Of a stretch of DNA of 22,869 nucleotides, positions 16,340 through 22,869 are shown in pieces (position 1 is the stretch's first letter; each line of letters opens with the position of its first letter). The notes under the pieces are model-generated. The model had not been told where the DNA came from, made no database searches, and saw only the letters and a list, made by a program, of their open reading frames with translations. The stretch is from Pseudomonadota bacterium (GTDB taxonomy: Bacteria; Pseudomonadota; Gammaproteobacteria; Burkholderiales; Burkholderiaceae_B), in assembly GCA_023432075.1 (NCBI GenBank), contig JAEYVD010000566.1, forward strand, positions 1-22,869. Reading direction: 5' to 3'. The translations under genes and the position numbers were made by a program.

Positions 16340-17230
16340 ATGGACATGCGCCAACTGCGCTACTTTGTGACGGTTGCCGAAGAGCTTAGCTTCCGGCGAG
16401 CGGCCGAAAAGCTGAACATCTCGCAGCCGCCTCTCTCGCAGCACGTCAAATCGCTTGAAGAGGAAATGGGCGTACAGCTCTTGCAGCGCACCCGCCGCGA
16501 GGTCCGGCTGACGCCGGCAGGGCAGGCCTTTCTGCGAGAGACCCGCATCCTGCTCGACCAGATGCGCACCGCCGTCAACGCCGCCGTGCGCGCGGGCAAC
16601 GACGACTCGGGCGTGCTGCGCGTGGGCGTCGCGACCTCCGCGCTGTTTCACCTGGTCTCGGTCATCCAGCGTCAGGTGGCCGCGGAATTCCCAGGCGTGA
16701 CACTGTCGCTGGTGGACATGGTATCGGCCGAGCAGGTCAGGGCGGTATCGCTGGGCCTGCTGGACGCAGGTATCGTCCATGCGCGCCCGGAGCGCGCCGA
16801 GGTGCGGCGCCAGCTCATTCATCGCGAGCCGCTGGTCGCCGTGCTGCCCAGCCGGCATCCCTTGGCGCAGAAGGATGGCTTTCAGCTATCCATGCTGTCG
16901 GAGGAACCCATGGTGGCGCTGCATCGGGAGCATGGGCCCGCGATCTACGACGCCATCGTCGCGTGCTGCCACGAGGCCGGCTTCAGCCCCGACATCCGAC
17001 ACATGGCGCGCAGTCCGCTCACGATCTTTCAGATGGTCAGGCTTGGCCTGGGCGTGTCGATCGCGCCCGCGTCCTACGCCACCACGGGATTTGCGGGCGT
17101 GGTGTTCCGCGAACTGCCGCAAAGCGCGGGACAGGTCTGCATGGAAATCATCTGGAGCGAAAAGCACGCCACGGATTTGACGCGGCGTGTCGTAGGCCAT
17201 GTGGCAAAGCGCATGGCGCTGGATGCGTGA
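16340..17230 (+). CDS. LysR-family transcriptional regulator at the operon end
   Basis: This 296-residue LysR-type regulator has a helix-turn-helix at about 1-60 (MDMRQLRYFVTVAEELSFRRAAEKLNISQPPLSQHVKSLEEEMGV, with the RTRREVRLTPAG wing) and a normal effector domain (about 90-290). The N-terminus resembles the CatM/BenM-like group, whose effectors are often small carboxylates. ATG 16340 is chosen because the family N-terminus begins exactly here; AAGAAG lies upstream. It is on the same strand as the MmgE/PrpD gene, 145 bases after its stop, so it may be co-transcribed or have its own promoter; the gap is very GC-rich and shows no clear promoter. It is distinct in sequence from the first LysR. 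The next gene converges, with only 11 bases between stops. Confidence 0.9.
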   Translation: MDMRQLRYFVTVAEELSFRRAAEKLNISQPPLSQHVKSLEEEMGVQLLQRTRREVRLTPAGQAFLRETRILLDQMRTAVNAAVRAGNDDSGVLRVGVATSALFHLVSVIQRQVAAEFPGVTLSLVDMVSAEQVRAVSLGLLDAGIVHARPERAEVRRQLIHREPLVAVLPSRHPLAQKDGFQLSMLSEEPMVALHREHGPAIYDAIVACCHEAGFSPDIRHMARSPLTIFQMVRLGLGVSIAPASYATTGFAGVVFRELPQSAGQVCMEIIWSEKHATDLTRRVVGHVAKRMALDA

Positions 17231-17241
17231 CCTCCCTCCGC

Positions 17242-18150
17242 TCAAACCCGCTCACGCAATTCAGCCTTCACGCGCCCATCGATCAGTTGAATGACAGCAG
17301 GGTGGTAGTTCAGCGCAAACCCCGCATCGCGCGCCCGGCACATCATGTCGTGCGTATAAGCCCCAATGCGCGGACTGAATCCGCCTTCCTTGGCCAGATC
17401 CAGCGCCAGCGCGCAGTCCTTGATGGCGTAGGTCATGGGAAAGGTCTTCTCTGGGAAGTCGTCTTTGGCCAGCGACTTCATGCCGTGGTTGCGCAACACG
17501 AAACTGTCTGCAGACCCTTGAGACAGCATCGACAGCAGCTTCTCGGCGTCCATGCCGGCCTGACGGCCGATGGTGATGGCTTCGGACAGCGCGTTGACGG
17601 TCATGAACACCATGTAGTTGTTCAGGATCTTGACGATCTGGCCGGTGCCCGCCTCGCCACAATGCAGCACATCGCTGCCCATGCAATTGAGGTAAGGGGA
17701 CACGCGGGCAAAGTCCTGCGCGGCGCCGCCCACGCTGATGAACAGCTTGCCGTCCACGGCGGCCTGCTTGGTCCGCGCGACGGGCGCATCCAGGAATGCG
17801 ATGCCTTCGATCTTCAGGCGTTCAGCCAGCGCACGCGTGCGCGACACATTGCTGGTGCTCATGTCCACGATCAGTGAGGGCCGCCGGGGCGCTGCCAGGA
17901 TGGCCTCGCAGACCGATTCGACCTGGTCGATGGACGGCAGCGACAGGAATACGATGTCCGCGGCGCCGGCCACCCGCGCCACGTCGCCCGCTAACTCAAT
18001 ACCTTGCGCGGCAGCCTCGTCGGCCGCAGCCTGCACGGCGTCGTACGCGACGACCCGGCGGCCGCCGCGCTTATGCAGGTTGGCGCACATGGGTCCGCCC
18101 ATGACGCCCAGGCCGATGAATCCGAGGGTTTCCGATGCGTTCTGGTTCAT
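17242..18150 (-). CDS. NAD(P)-dependent beta-hydroxyacid dehydrogenase (3-hydroxyisobutyrate dehydrogenase family)
   Basis: This 302-residue protein has the nucleotide-binding GFIGLGVMGGPM motif at 10-21, a substrate loop DAPVARTKQAAVDG at 121-134 and the catalytic K174 in GQIVKILNNYM. The family oxidises beta-hydroxy acids or reduces the matching semialdehydes. The loop is unusual: the common SGG triplet after DAPV is replaced by ART, putting R126 where, from memory, sulfolactaldehyde reductase YihU has an arginine. CAAGGAGAC precedes ATG 18150. It is the last gene of the minus-strand cluster, 18 bases after the binding-protein gene. With the aldehyde dehydrogenase in the same operon it could act on either side of a shared aldehyde (inference). 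Confidence 0.9.
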   Translation of the reverse strand: MNQNASETLGFIGLGVMGGPMCANLHKRGGRRVVAYDAVQAAADEAAAQGIELAGDVARVAGAADIVFLSLPSIDQVESVCEAILAAPRRPSLIVDMSTSNVSRTRALAERLKIEGIAFLDAPVARTKQAAVDGKLFISVGGAAQDFARVSPYLNCMGSDVLHCGEAGTGQIVKILNNYMVFMTVNALSEAITIGRQAGMDAEKLLSMLSQGSADSFVLRNHGMKSLAKDDFPEKTFPMTYAIKDCALALDLAKEGGFSPRIGAYTHDMMCRARDAGFALNYHPAVIQLIDGRVKAELRERV

Positions 18151-18168
18151 GCAATGTCTCCTTGAGTG

Positions 18169-19200
18169 TCAGGTGCGCGGCGCGGCGTTGGCGCCCCGGG
18201 CCTTGATGGCCTTGATGACTTTTTCATAGGTTTTGTATTCGTTGGCCTGGAAGGCAGCGAATTCCTGCGGGCTGGACCCCACCGGGATGAAGGACAGGGC
18301 TTCGAATTTCGCCTTGACGGCCGGGTTCTGCAGCGCCTGCTGCGTCGCGGCGTAAACCTTGTCGATGACGGCCTGCGGCGTGCCGGCGGGCGCCCAGATA
18401 CCGTACCAGCTGGGCATGTCGAAGCCGGTAAAGCCTGCCTCAGCCACGGTGGGAATATCGGGAATCGCCGCGACGCGCTGGCTGCTGGTCACAGCCAGCG
18501 CGCGCAGCTTGCCGTCCTTGACGTGCGGGTAAGCCGAGGCCATGGGTTCAGTCATGGCCGTGACCTGGCCGCCCATCAGATCGACAAGCGCCGGACCGCC
18601 GCCGCGGTACGGGATCACCTCCATCTTCACGCCGGCTTGTTCGTTGACCAGTTCGCAAGCCAGATGACCCGCCGCGCCGTAGGCGGCGATGGCCCACGTC
18701 AGCTCGCCCGGCTTGGCCTTGGCGCCGGCCACCAGGTCCTTGAGCGTCTGGTATGGACTGTCCTTGCGCACCAGCACGAGCTGGGGCTGGGCGCCGATCT
18801 CGGTGATGGGGGCGAAGTCCTTAAGCGCGTCGTAGGTGACGGTGTCCAGCAGCAGGGGATTGGCCACCTGCAACGACGCGTTCAACAGCAGCGTGTAGCC
18901 GTCTGGCTCGGCCTGCTTGACGTAACGGGCGCCCAGCACGCTGCTGGCGCCCGGCTTGTTCTCGATGATGACGGGCTGGCCCAGCGCGTCCTGAAGCGCC
19001 TGGCCCAGCGTGCGCGCGACCGTATCCACCGATCCGCCCGGCGGAAACGGCACCACCATGCGGATCGGCTGCGTGGGCCATGCGGGCGCCGCCTGCGCGG
19101 TGGACCACACCGGCAGGACGGCTGCTGCGGCCATCGCCGCCAGCGCGGTGCGCAGGACGCGCCGCCTCGCGGGCCGAGGCGCCAGTTTTCGTGCGTTCAT
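18169..19200 (-). CDS. Bug-family periplasmic substrate-binding protein (tripartite tricarboxylate transporter type)
   Basis: This 343-residue exported protein has a long signal sequence (about 1-38, with a basic RPARRRVLR stretch that resembles a twin-arginine signal and cleavage likely after AQA). The mature part shows the Bug/TctC signature: WPTQPIRMVVPFPPGGSVDTVARTLGQAL, QPVIIENKPGASSVLGARYVKQAEPDGYTLLL and the C-terminal PAGTPQAVIDKVYAATQQAL region. Bug proteins bind small carboxylates, pyridine or amino-acid-like ligands; no TctA or TctB membrane genes are present here. AGGAAGAGAC precedes ATG 19200. It lies between the aldehyde dehydrogenase and beta-hydroxyacid dehydrogenase genes, suggesting it scavenges their substrate. 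Such orphan Bug proteins are very common in Bordetella-like bacteria. Confidence 0.92.
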   Translation of the reverse strand: MNARKLAPRPARRRVLRTALAAMAAAAVLPVWSTAQAAPAWPTQPIRMVVPFPPGGSVDTVARTLGQALQDALGQPVIIENKPGASSVLGARYVKQAEPDGYTLLLNASLQVANPLLLDTVTYDALKDFAPITEIGAQPQLVLVRKDSPYQTLKDLVAGAKAKPGELTWAIAAYGAAGHLACELVNEQAGVKMEVIPYRGGGPALVDLMGGQVTAMTEPMASAYPHVKDGKLRALAVTSSQRVAAIPDIPTVAEAGFTGFDMPSWYGIWAPAGTPQAVIDKVYAATQQALQNPAVKAKFEALSFIPVGSSPQEFAAFQANEYKTYEKVIKAIKARGANAAPRT

Positions 19201-19237
19201 GTCTCTTCCTTTGGCAGGTTGGCCTGGCTCGAGCGGC

Positions 19238-20713
19238 TCAGGTCCGAATGGCGAAGGGGTCTCGGACCGCTTCGGAAAAATCGATCATGACGTTGCGCGT
19301 GACCAGGAACTCGCGCAGACCGGCTTCGCCGCGCTCTCGGCCGATGCCCGACTGCTTGAAGCCGCCGAACGGCGCCTGGGCGGCGATGGCGCGGTAGGTG
19401 TTGATCCACACGGAACCCGCGCGCATGGCCCGCGACACACGCATCGCGCGGTTCAGGTCGCGCGTCCAGAGACCGGCCGCCAGCCCATATCGCGTGCCGT
19501 TGGCGATCTCGATGGCCTCTTGCTCAGTATCGAAGGGGATGACGGCCAGCACCGGCCCGAAAATCTCTTCCTGCGCCAACTCGCTGGCGTTGTCGACGCC
19601 CGCGAAAATGGTCGGCTCGATGAAATAGCCGCGTTCAAGTCCCGGCCGCTCGGCCCGCCTGCCGCCGCATGCCAGCGTGGCGCCGGCGCCTTGGGCGCGG
19701 TCGATGGTGGCCAGGATGCGCTCAAATTGCGGCCGGTTGGCGACGGTGCCCATTTCGGTGGCCGTATCCAGCGGATTACCCAATCTGATCTTGCTTGCCC
19801 GTTCGACTAGTGGCGGCAGGACGCGGTCCATCACGCTGCGCTGCACCAGCAGCCGCGAACCGGCCACGCACGTCTGGCCCGTCGCGCCGAAGATGCCAGC
19901 GAGCGCACCCAAGATGGCCTTGTCGAGGTCGGCATCCTCGAAGATGATGTTCGGAGATTTGCCGCCCAATTCCAGCTTGACCGGCGTCAGGCGGCGGCCG
20001 GCCATCGAGGCGATCTCGGCGCCCACGCCCGGGCTGCCGGTAAAGCTGATGAGCGCGACGCCGGGGTGTTCCACCAACGCACGGCCGGTCTCGGCGCCGC
20101 CGGTGACCACGTTGAAGACGCCATCTGGGAACCCGGCCGCCTGCACCAGGCTGGCGAATTCCAGCGTCGAGGCCGACGCGTGCTCGCTGGGCTTGACCAC
20201 CACGCAGTTGCCGGCGGCCAGCGCGGGCGCCAGCTTGTTGGCCAGCAGGGCCAGGGGCGAATTCCAGGCAGTGATCAACGCCGCCACGCCGTAGGGTTCC
20301 AGGCTCAGGTAGTCCAGCGTGTCGGGCTGGTCCAGCGGGATCTGCTGGCCATAAAGCTTGTCGGCATAGCCGGCGTAGTAGCGCAGTTGCCGCCCCACCC
20401 AAACCATTTGGGGCCGGGTCTCGCGGATGATCTTGCCGTTGTCGGTGGATTCGATGCGCGCCATCCGGTCGGCGTTCTGTTCGATCAGTTCGGCAAGGCG
20501 CAGCATGCACTGCGCCCGTTTGATGCCGGGCGTGTGACGCCAGGTTGTCTCGAAGGCGTGCTCGGCGGCCTTGACGGCGCGATCCACGTCCTGGGCACAC
20601 GCATCGGGGATTTCGGCCCACGCTTCGCCGGTATACGGGTTGTGGGCGGCGATCATGCTTCCCTGCGCGGGCGGGACGCTCTGACCATTGATGAACAAAC
20701 CATAACGCTGCAT
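19238..20713 (-). CDS. NAD(P)-dependent aldehyde dehydrogenase
   Basis: This 491-residue enzyme is a standard aldehyde dehydrogenase: N151 in TAWNSPL, K174 in VVKPSE, E248 in LELGGKSP and nucleophile C282 in GQTCVAGSR are all present, as are SFTGSPGVG near 223-231 and EEIFGPVL near 389. It oxidises an aldehyde to the acid with NAD(P)+. The nearest known substrate class cannot be decided; betaine-aldehyde, semialdehyde and aromatic aldehyde dehydrogenases share these motifs. GGAGA lies 11 bases before ATG 20713. It opens the second part of the minus-strand cluster, 205 bases after the GntR stop, and its stop is 37 bases before the binding-protein start. The 205-base gap holds a putative operator. 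Confidence 0.93.
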   Translation of the reverse strand: MQRYGLFINGQSVPPAQGSMIAAHNPYTGEAWAEIPDACAQDVDRAVKAAEHAFETTWRHTPGIKRAQCMLRLAELIEQNADRMARIESTDNGKIIRETRPQMVWVGRQLRYYAGYADKLYGQQIPLDQPDTLDYLSLEPYGVAALITAWNSPLALLANKLAPALAAGNCVVVKPSEHASASTLEFASLVQAAGFPDGVFNVVTGGAETGRALVEHPGVALISFTGSPGVGAEIASMAGRRLTPVKLELGGKSPNIIFEDADLDKAILGALAGIFGATGQTCVAGSRLLVQRSVMDRVLPPLVERASKIRLGNPLDTATEMGTVANRPQFERILATIDRAQGAGATLACGGRRAERPGLERGYFIEPTIFAGVDNASELAQEEIFGPVLAVIPFDTEQEAIEIANGTRYGLAAGLWTRDLNRAMRVSRAMRAGSVWINTYRAIAAQAPFGGFKQSGIGRERGEAGLREFLVTRNVMIDFSEAVRDPFAIRT

Positions 20714-20835
20714 GGGCGCGGTCTCCAGTTGGCATGGCGGATTGTTGTTGTGTAGCGAGGTCGGCCCTGCCGGGGCTTGCCGCTACGTGCCATGCGCAAA
20801 GTCTGGGGCCGCGCCCTGCGCGCGTCCAATACGGA

Positions 20836-20852
20836 ATCACGAATTCTGTGAT
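20836..20852. promoter_or_regulatory. Putative GntR operator palindrome
   Basis: ATCAC and GTGAT form perfect inverted arms around a seven-base centre that includes an EcoRI-like GAATTC. It sits in the 205-base gap upstream of the aldehyde dehydrogenase gene, 123 bases before its start codon, and downstream of the adjoining GntR gene. The size fits FadR-subfamily operators. No convincing -35/-10 pair was found. The rest of the gap shows nothing I can name. Confidence 0.4.
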
Positions 20853-20894
20853 AGCGATACGCGACGTGAGCGCCGCGCTGCGGTGCGGGATGGA

Positions 20895-20920
20895 TAGGCC
20901 CCGAAAAGGGGGGAGAGCCT
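20895..20920 (-). terminator. Weak hairpin at the 3' end of the GntR gene
   Basis: AGGC-CCC and GGGG-GCCT segments around a GAAAA loop can fold into a GC-rich stem that overlaps the GntR stop codon. No T-run follows on the minus strand, so it is a weak terminator candidate at best; it could separate the regulator gene from the aldehyde dehydrogenase transcript. Confidence 0.25.
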
Positions 20921-21578
20921 ACCCGCCCGTCTTCCTGTCCTTCCGGTGCGAGCGGAACAGAAGATGCGTTGACGCCAGGTGAAAGCGCACCGCGATCTGT
21001 GCGCATTCGGGGTCGCGCGCGCGTATCGCGGCGATGATCTGGCGATGGTGTTCCACGCTGCGCAGCATGTCTTCGCGGCCGTAGAAATAGAACGAGCCGA
21101 TGATGATCGGCATGTCCAGCAGGTTCTCGACCAGGGAGCGCACGCGCGCGGACTGCGCGGCCTCGAGCAGGGCGTGGTGGAACAGGTTGTTGTAGTGCTG
21201 GACCTGGGCGACGTGGTCGGGCGCGGCGGAGTTGACCGCGTCGAGCATGCACTGGTTGATGCGTTCCAGCTCGTCGACCTGTTCGGGCGTGGCGCGCTCG
21301 GCGGCGGTCTTGGCGGCGTAGGGTTCGAGCAGCATGCGCAGCTCGAAGGCTTCGTCTATGTCGCGGTCCTGCCAGCCCAGCACGACCGCGCCGCGCCGGC
21401 CTTCGCGGGTGACCAGGCCGTCCGCGATCAGGCGTTCGATCGCGTTGCGCACCGGCGTGCGGCTGACCGAGAGCTGGGTGGCGATGTGTTCCTCGCGCAG
21501 CGGTTCGCCGGGCAGGAACGATCCGGCCATCAGGCGGCGGCGCAATTCGCCGTAGACGTAATCACTGGCGCTCGACAT
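20919..21578 (-). CDS. GntR-family transcriptional regulator, FadR/FCD subfamily
   Basis: This 219-residue regulator has a GntR winged helix-turn-helix (1-70; PGEPLREEHIATQLSVSRTPVRNAIERLIADGLV) and a helical FCD effector domain (about 80-205). Positions that bind a metal in this domain are occupied by N130, H134, H178 and H200, so a metal-anchored carboxylate effector is plausible. Such proteins usually repress a catabolic operon until a small organic acid binds. The start at 21578 is supported by the family N-terminus although the ribosome-binding signal is poor (GGGAAGAG about 11 bases upstream). It lies between the D-2-hydroxyacid dehydrogenase gene (54 bases upstream) and the aldehyde dehydrogenase gene, so it is embedded in the cluster it likely controls. 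Confidence 0.92.
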   Translation of the reverse strand: MSSASDYVYGELRRRLMAGSFLPGEPLREEHIATQLSVSRTPVRNAIERLIADGLVTREGRRGAVVLGWQDRDIDEAFELRMLLEPYAAKTAAERATPEQVDELERINQCMLDAVNSAAPDHVAQVQHYNNLFHHALLEAAQSARVRSLVENLLDMPIIIGSFYFYGREDMLRSVEHHRQIIAAIRARDPECAQIAVRFHLASTHLLFRSHRKDRKTGG

Positions 21579-21632
21579 GAGGAGGCTGGCTCTTCCCGGT
21601 TTTCAAAGCTGCGACTATACCAACGGCGGACG

Positions 21633-22685
21633 CTACACCTTCACCCCGTGCTCGGCCAGACGCGCCAGAAAGCGCGGCCAGACCTCGGGGTTGACGAGGC
21701 GCGCTGGCTTGCGTCCGGCCAGCATGTCGATGATCTGCGTGGCCGAGCCCTGCGCCACCTTGCGGCGGCCTTCGTGCGTGACGCCGCCCGTGTGAAAGGC
21801 GGCGGCCACGTCGCGGCGGTGCAGCAGGCCGCTGCGTGGCGGCGGCGGCTCCACCTGCCAGACGTCCAGGCCCGCGCCGGCAAGATGGCCGGACTCAAGC
21901 GCGGCAAGCAGCGCGTCCTCGTCATGAATGCCGCCGCGCGCGGTGGAAACGAACAGCGCGCCGCGTTTCATCCGGCGCAGCGCGGCCGCGCCGAACATCC
22001 CGCGCGTCACGGCGTTCAGCGGGCAGTGCAGGCTGACGATATCGGCCTGTTCCAGCAGCGCATCAAAGCTGACGGGCGCGGCGCCCCGTTCGGCGATCTG
22101 CGCGTCTGTCAGCAGCGGATCGTAGGCAATGACCTTCAACCCGAATCCCGCCGCGATACGGGCGACGCGGCGCCCGATCTCGCCGATGCCGACGATGCCG
22201 ATCACGCGGCCTTCGATCTCGCGGCCCATCAGCGCCTCGCGGCTCACCGCGGTGCCCGCCCTGAGCGCGGCCTCTGATTCGCCCAACCTCTTGACCAGCG
22301 ACAACAGCAGGGCGAAGGTCATCTCGGCCACCGACGCGGCGTTGGCGCCGGCCTGGTTCACCACGGCCACACCCGCGCGGGTGCAGGCGGCCACGTCGAC
22401 CGTGTCGTAACCGGCGCCGCCGGACGAGACACACAGCAACTGAGGGCACTGGGCCAGGAGGTCGGCGGACACCTGCCACCGCGCGGGGACTTCGTCCTTG
22501 GCCGCGCTGACGTGGTAGGCGTGGGCGCCAGCCAGCCCGGCCGCGGTCGCTGCGTCGCCTTGAGCTGGCAGTACGCGCAGGTCCAGCGTGCCGTCCCGCG
22601 CGATCGCCTCGTCAAACGCGGGATCGATCCACAGATCCAGGCGCGCGACCCGCAGATCCGGCCTGCTGACTGCCGCATCGCGCAT
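21633..22685 (-). CDS. D-isomer specific 2-hydroxyacid dehydrogenase
   Basis: This 350-residue enzyme has the Rossmann motif GIVGIGEIG at 163-171 and the catalytic residues R250 in STARGG, E279 in DVWQVEPPP and H298 in FHTGG. The family interconverts 2-hydroxy acids and 2-oxo acids with NAD(P)H. An upstream ATG at 22733 would add 16 residues overlapping the preceding gene; ATG 22685 is preferred because GGGAG lies 10 bases upstream and the start falls two bases after the stop of the RraA-like gene. The histidine lies in HTGGVTHE instead of the more usual PHxxG context, but the triad is complete. Its partner aldolase-like gene upstream could make or use the 2-oxo acid (inference). Confidence 0.9.
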   Translation of the reverse strand: MRDAAVSRPDLRVARLDLWIDPAFDEAIARDGTLDLRVLPAQGDAATAAGLAGAHAYHVSAAKDEVPARWQVSADLLAQCPQLLCVSSGGAGYDTVDVAACTRAGVAVVNQAGANAASVAEMTFALLLSLVKRLGESEAALRAGTAVSREALMGREIEGRVIGIVGIGEIGRRVARIAAGFGLKVIAYDPLLTDAQIAERGAAPVSFDALLEQADIVSLHCPLNAVTRGMFGAAALRRMKRGALFVSTARGGIHDEDALLAALESGHLAGAGLDVWQVEPPPPRSGLLHRRDVAAAFHTGGVTHEGRRKVAQGSATQIIDMLAGRKPARLVNPEVWPRFLARLAEHGVKV

Positions 22686-22687
22686 GG

Positions 22688-22869
22688 CTAGACTCCCGTG
22701 CAACCCAGCGAGCGCAGGCGGGCGTCGATCCACGACGTGTCGAGCGTGCCGGCGGCGATATCGGCCAGCATCTTGGTTTCCACGTCGTGCTTTGCGGCTG
22801 CCGCCTGATAGATGGCTTCGGCCTGTTCGTACGGCACCGCGAGCAGTCCGTCGTCGTCACCCAGGATCA
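22688..22869 (-). CDS. RraA-family protein, probable 4-hydroxy-2-oxo-acid aldolase/oxaloacetate decarboxylase (C-terminal fragment)
   Basis: The last 59 residues of a gene that runs off the window end are visible, with no start in the window. They contain GDDDGLLAVP, followed by EQAEAIYQAAAAKHDVETKMLADIAAG, the usual end of RraA-like proteins (consensus GDxDGVVVVP, then a helix with a conserved glutamate and an I-x-x-G turn). In catabolic clusters this family usually supplies a metal-dependent aldolase or decarboxylase for 4-hydroxy-2-oxo acids; the regulator of ribonuclease E is a second possibility but unlikely in this context. Its stop is two bases before the D-2-hydroxyacid dehydrogenase start, so the two are in one operon. 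Confidence 0.78.
   Translation of the reverse strand, partial: ILGDDDGLLAVPYEQAEAIYQAAAAKHDVETKMLADIAAGTLDTSWIDARLRSLGCTGV

Noticed and set aside
1..22869. Mobile elements, CRISPR arrays, tRNA or rRNA genes, phage or defence systems
   Set aside because: No transposase, integrase, direct-repeat array or RNA gene pattern was seen on either strand; nearly all bases are explained by metabolic and signalling genes.

Overview
This is a high-GC bacterial window with dense coding and short, often overlapping operon junctions. A Wsp chemosensory system, an orphan Bug-type (tripartite tricarboxylate transporter family) binding protein and many LysR/GntR-controlled catabolic genes suggest a betaproteobacterium of the Alcaligenaceae (Achromobacter/Bordetella-like). 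This placement is inferred from gene content only. No stretch without a gene exceeds about 205 bases. I see no RNA genes, insertion sequences, CRISPR arrays or attachment sites.

Region 1 (1-3867, + strand) is the 3' end of a wsp surface-sensing operon: a truncated WspE hybrid kinase, the WspF methylesterase and the WspR diguanylate cyclase. It ends where the first catabolic cluster begins.

Region 2 (3920-17230) looks like one catabolic regulon. On the minus strand lie a flavin reductase fused to an IclR-type effector-binding domain and a LysR regulator. Divergent from the LysR gene is a long + strand run. It encodes an NtaA/SnaA/DszA-type flavin-dependent monooxygenase, an AtuA-family (DUF1446) protein, a DUF4387 protein, a complete Liv-type ABC importer (binding protein, two permeases, two ATPases), a metallo-beta-lactamase-fold hydrolase, an MmgE/PrpD protein and a second LysR. 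The reductase would supply reduced flavin to the monooxygenase. A 33-base element shared by the reductase and monooxygenase promoters, with the same geometry relative to each putative -35, links the two transcripts. The substrate is not evident from the sequence.

Region 3 (17242-22869, minus strand) is a second catabolic cluster. In transcription order it holds an RraA-like aldolase (partial), a D-2-hydroxyacid dehydrogenase, a GntR/FCD regulator, an aldehyde dehydrogenase, a Bug-type periplasmic binding protein and a beta-hydroxyacid dehydrogenase. A perfect-armed palindrome between the GntR and aldehyde dehydrogenase genes is a plausible operator. The set fits oxidation of a small hydroxy- or oxo-acid and its aldehyde.

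The most notable observations are the ligand-sensor/flavin-reductase fusion, the shared promoter element that ties it to the monooxygenase operon, and the uncharacterised DUF1446-DUF4387 pair inside that operon.
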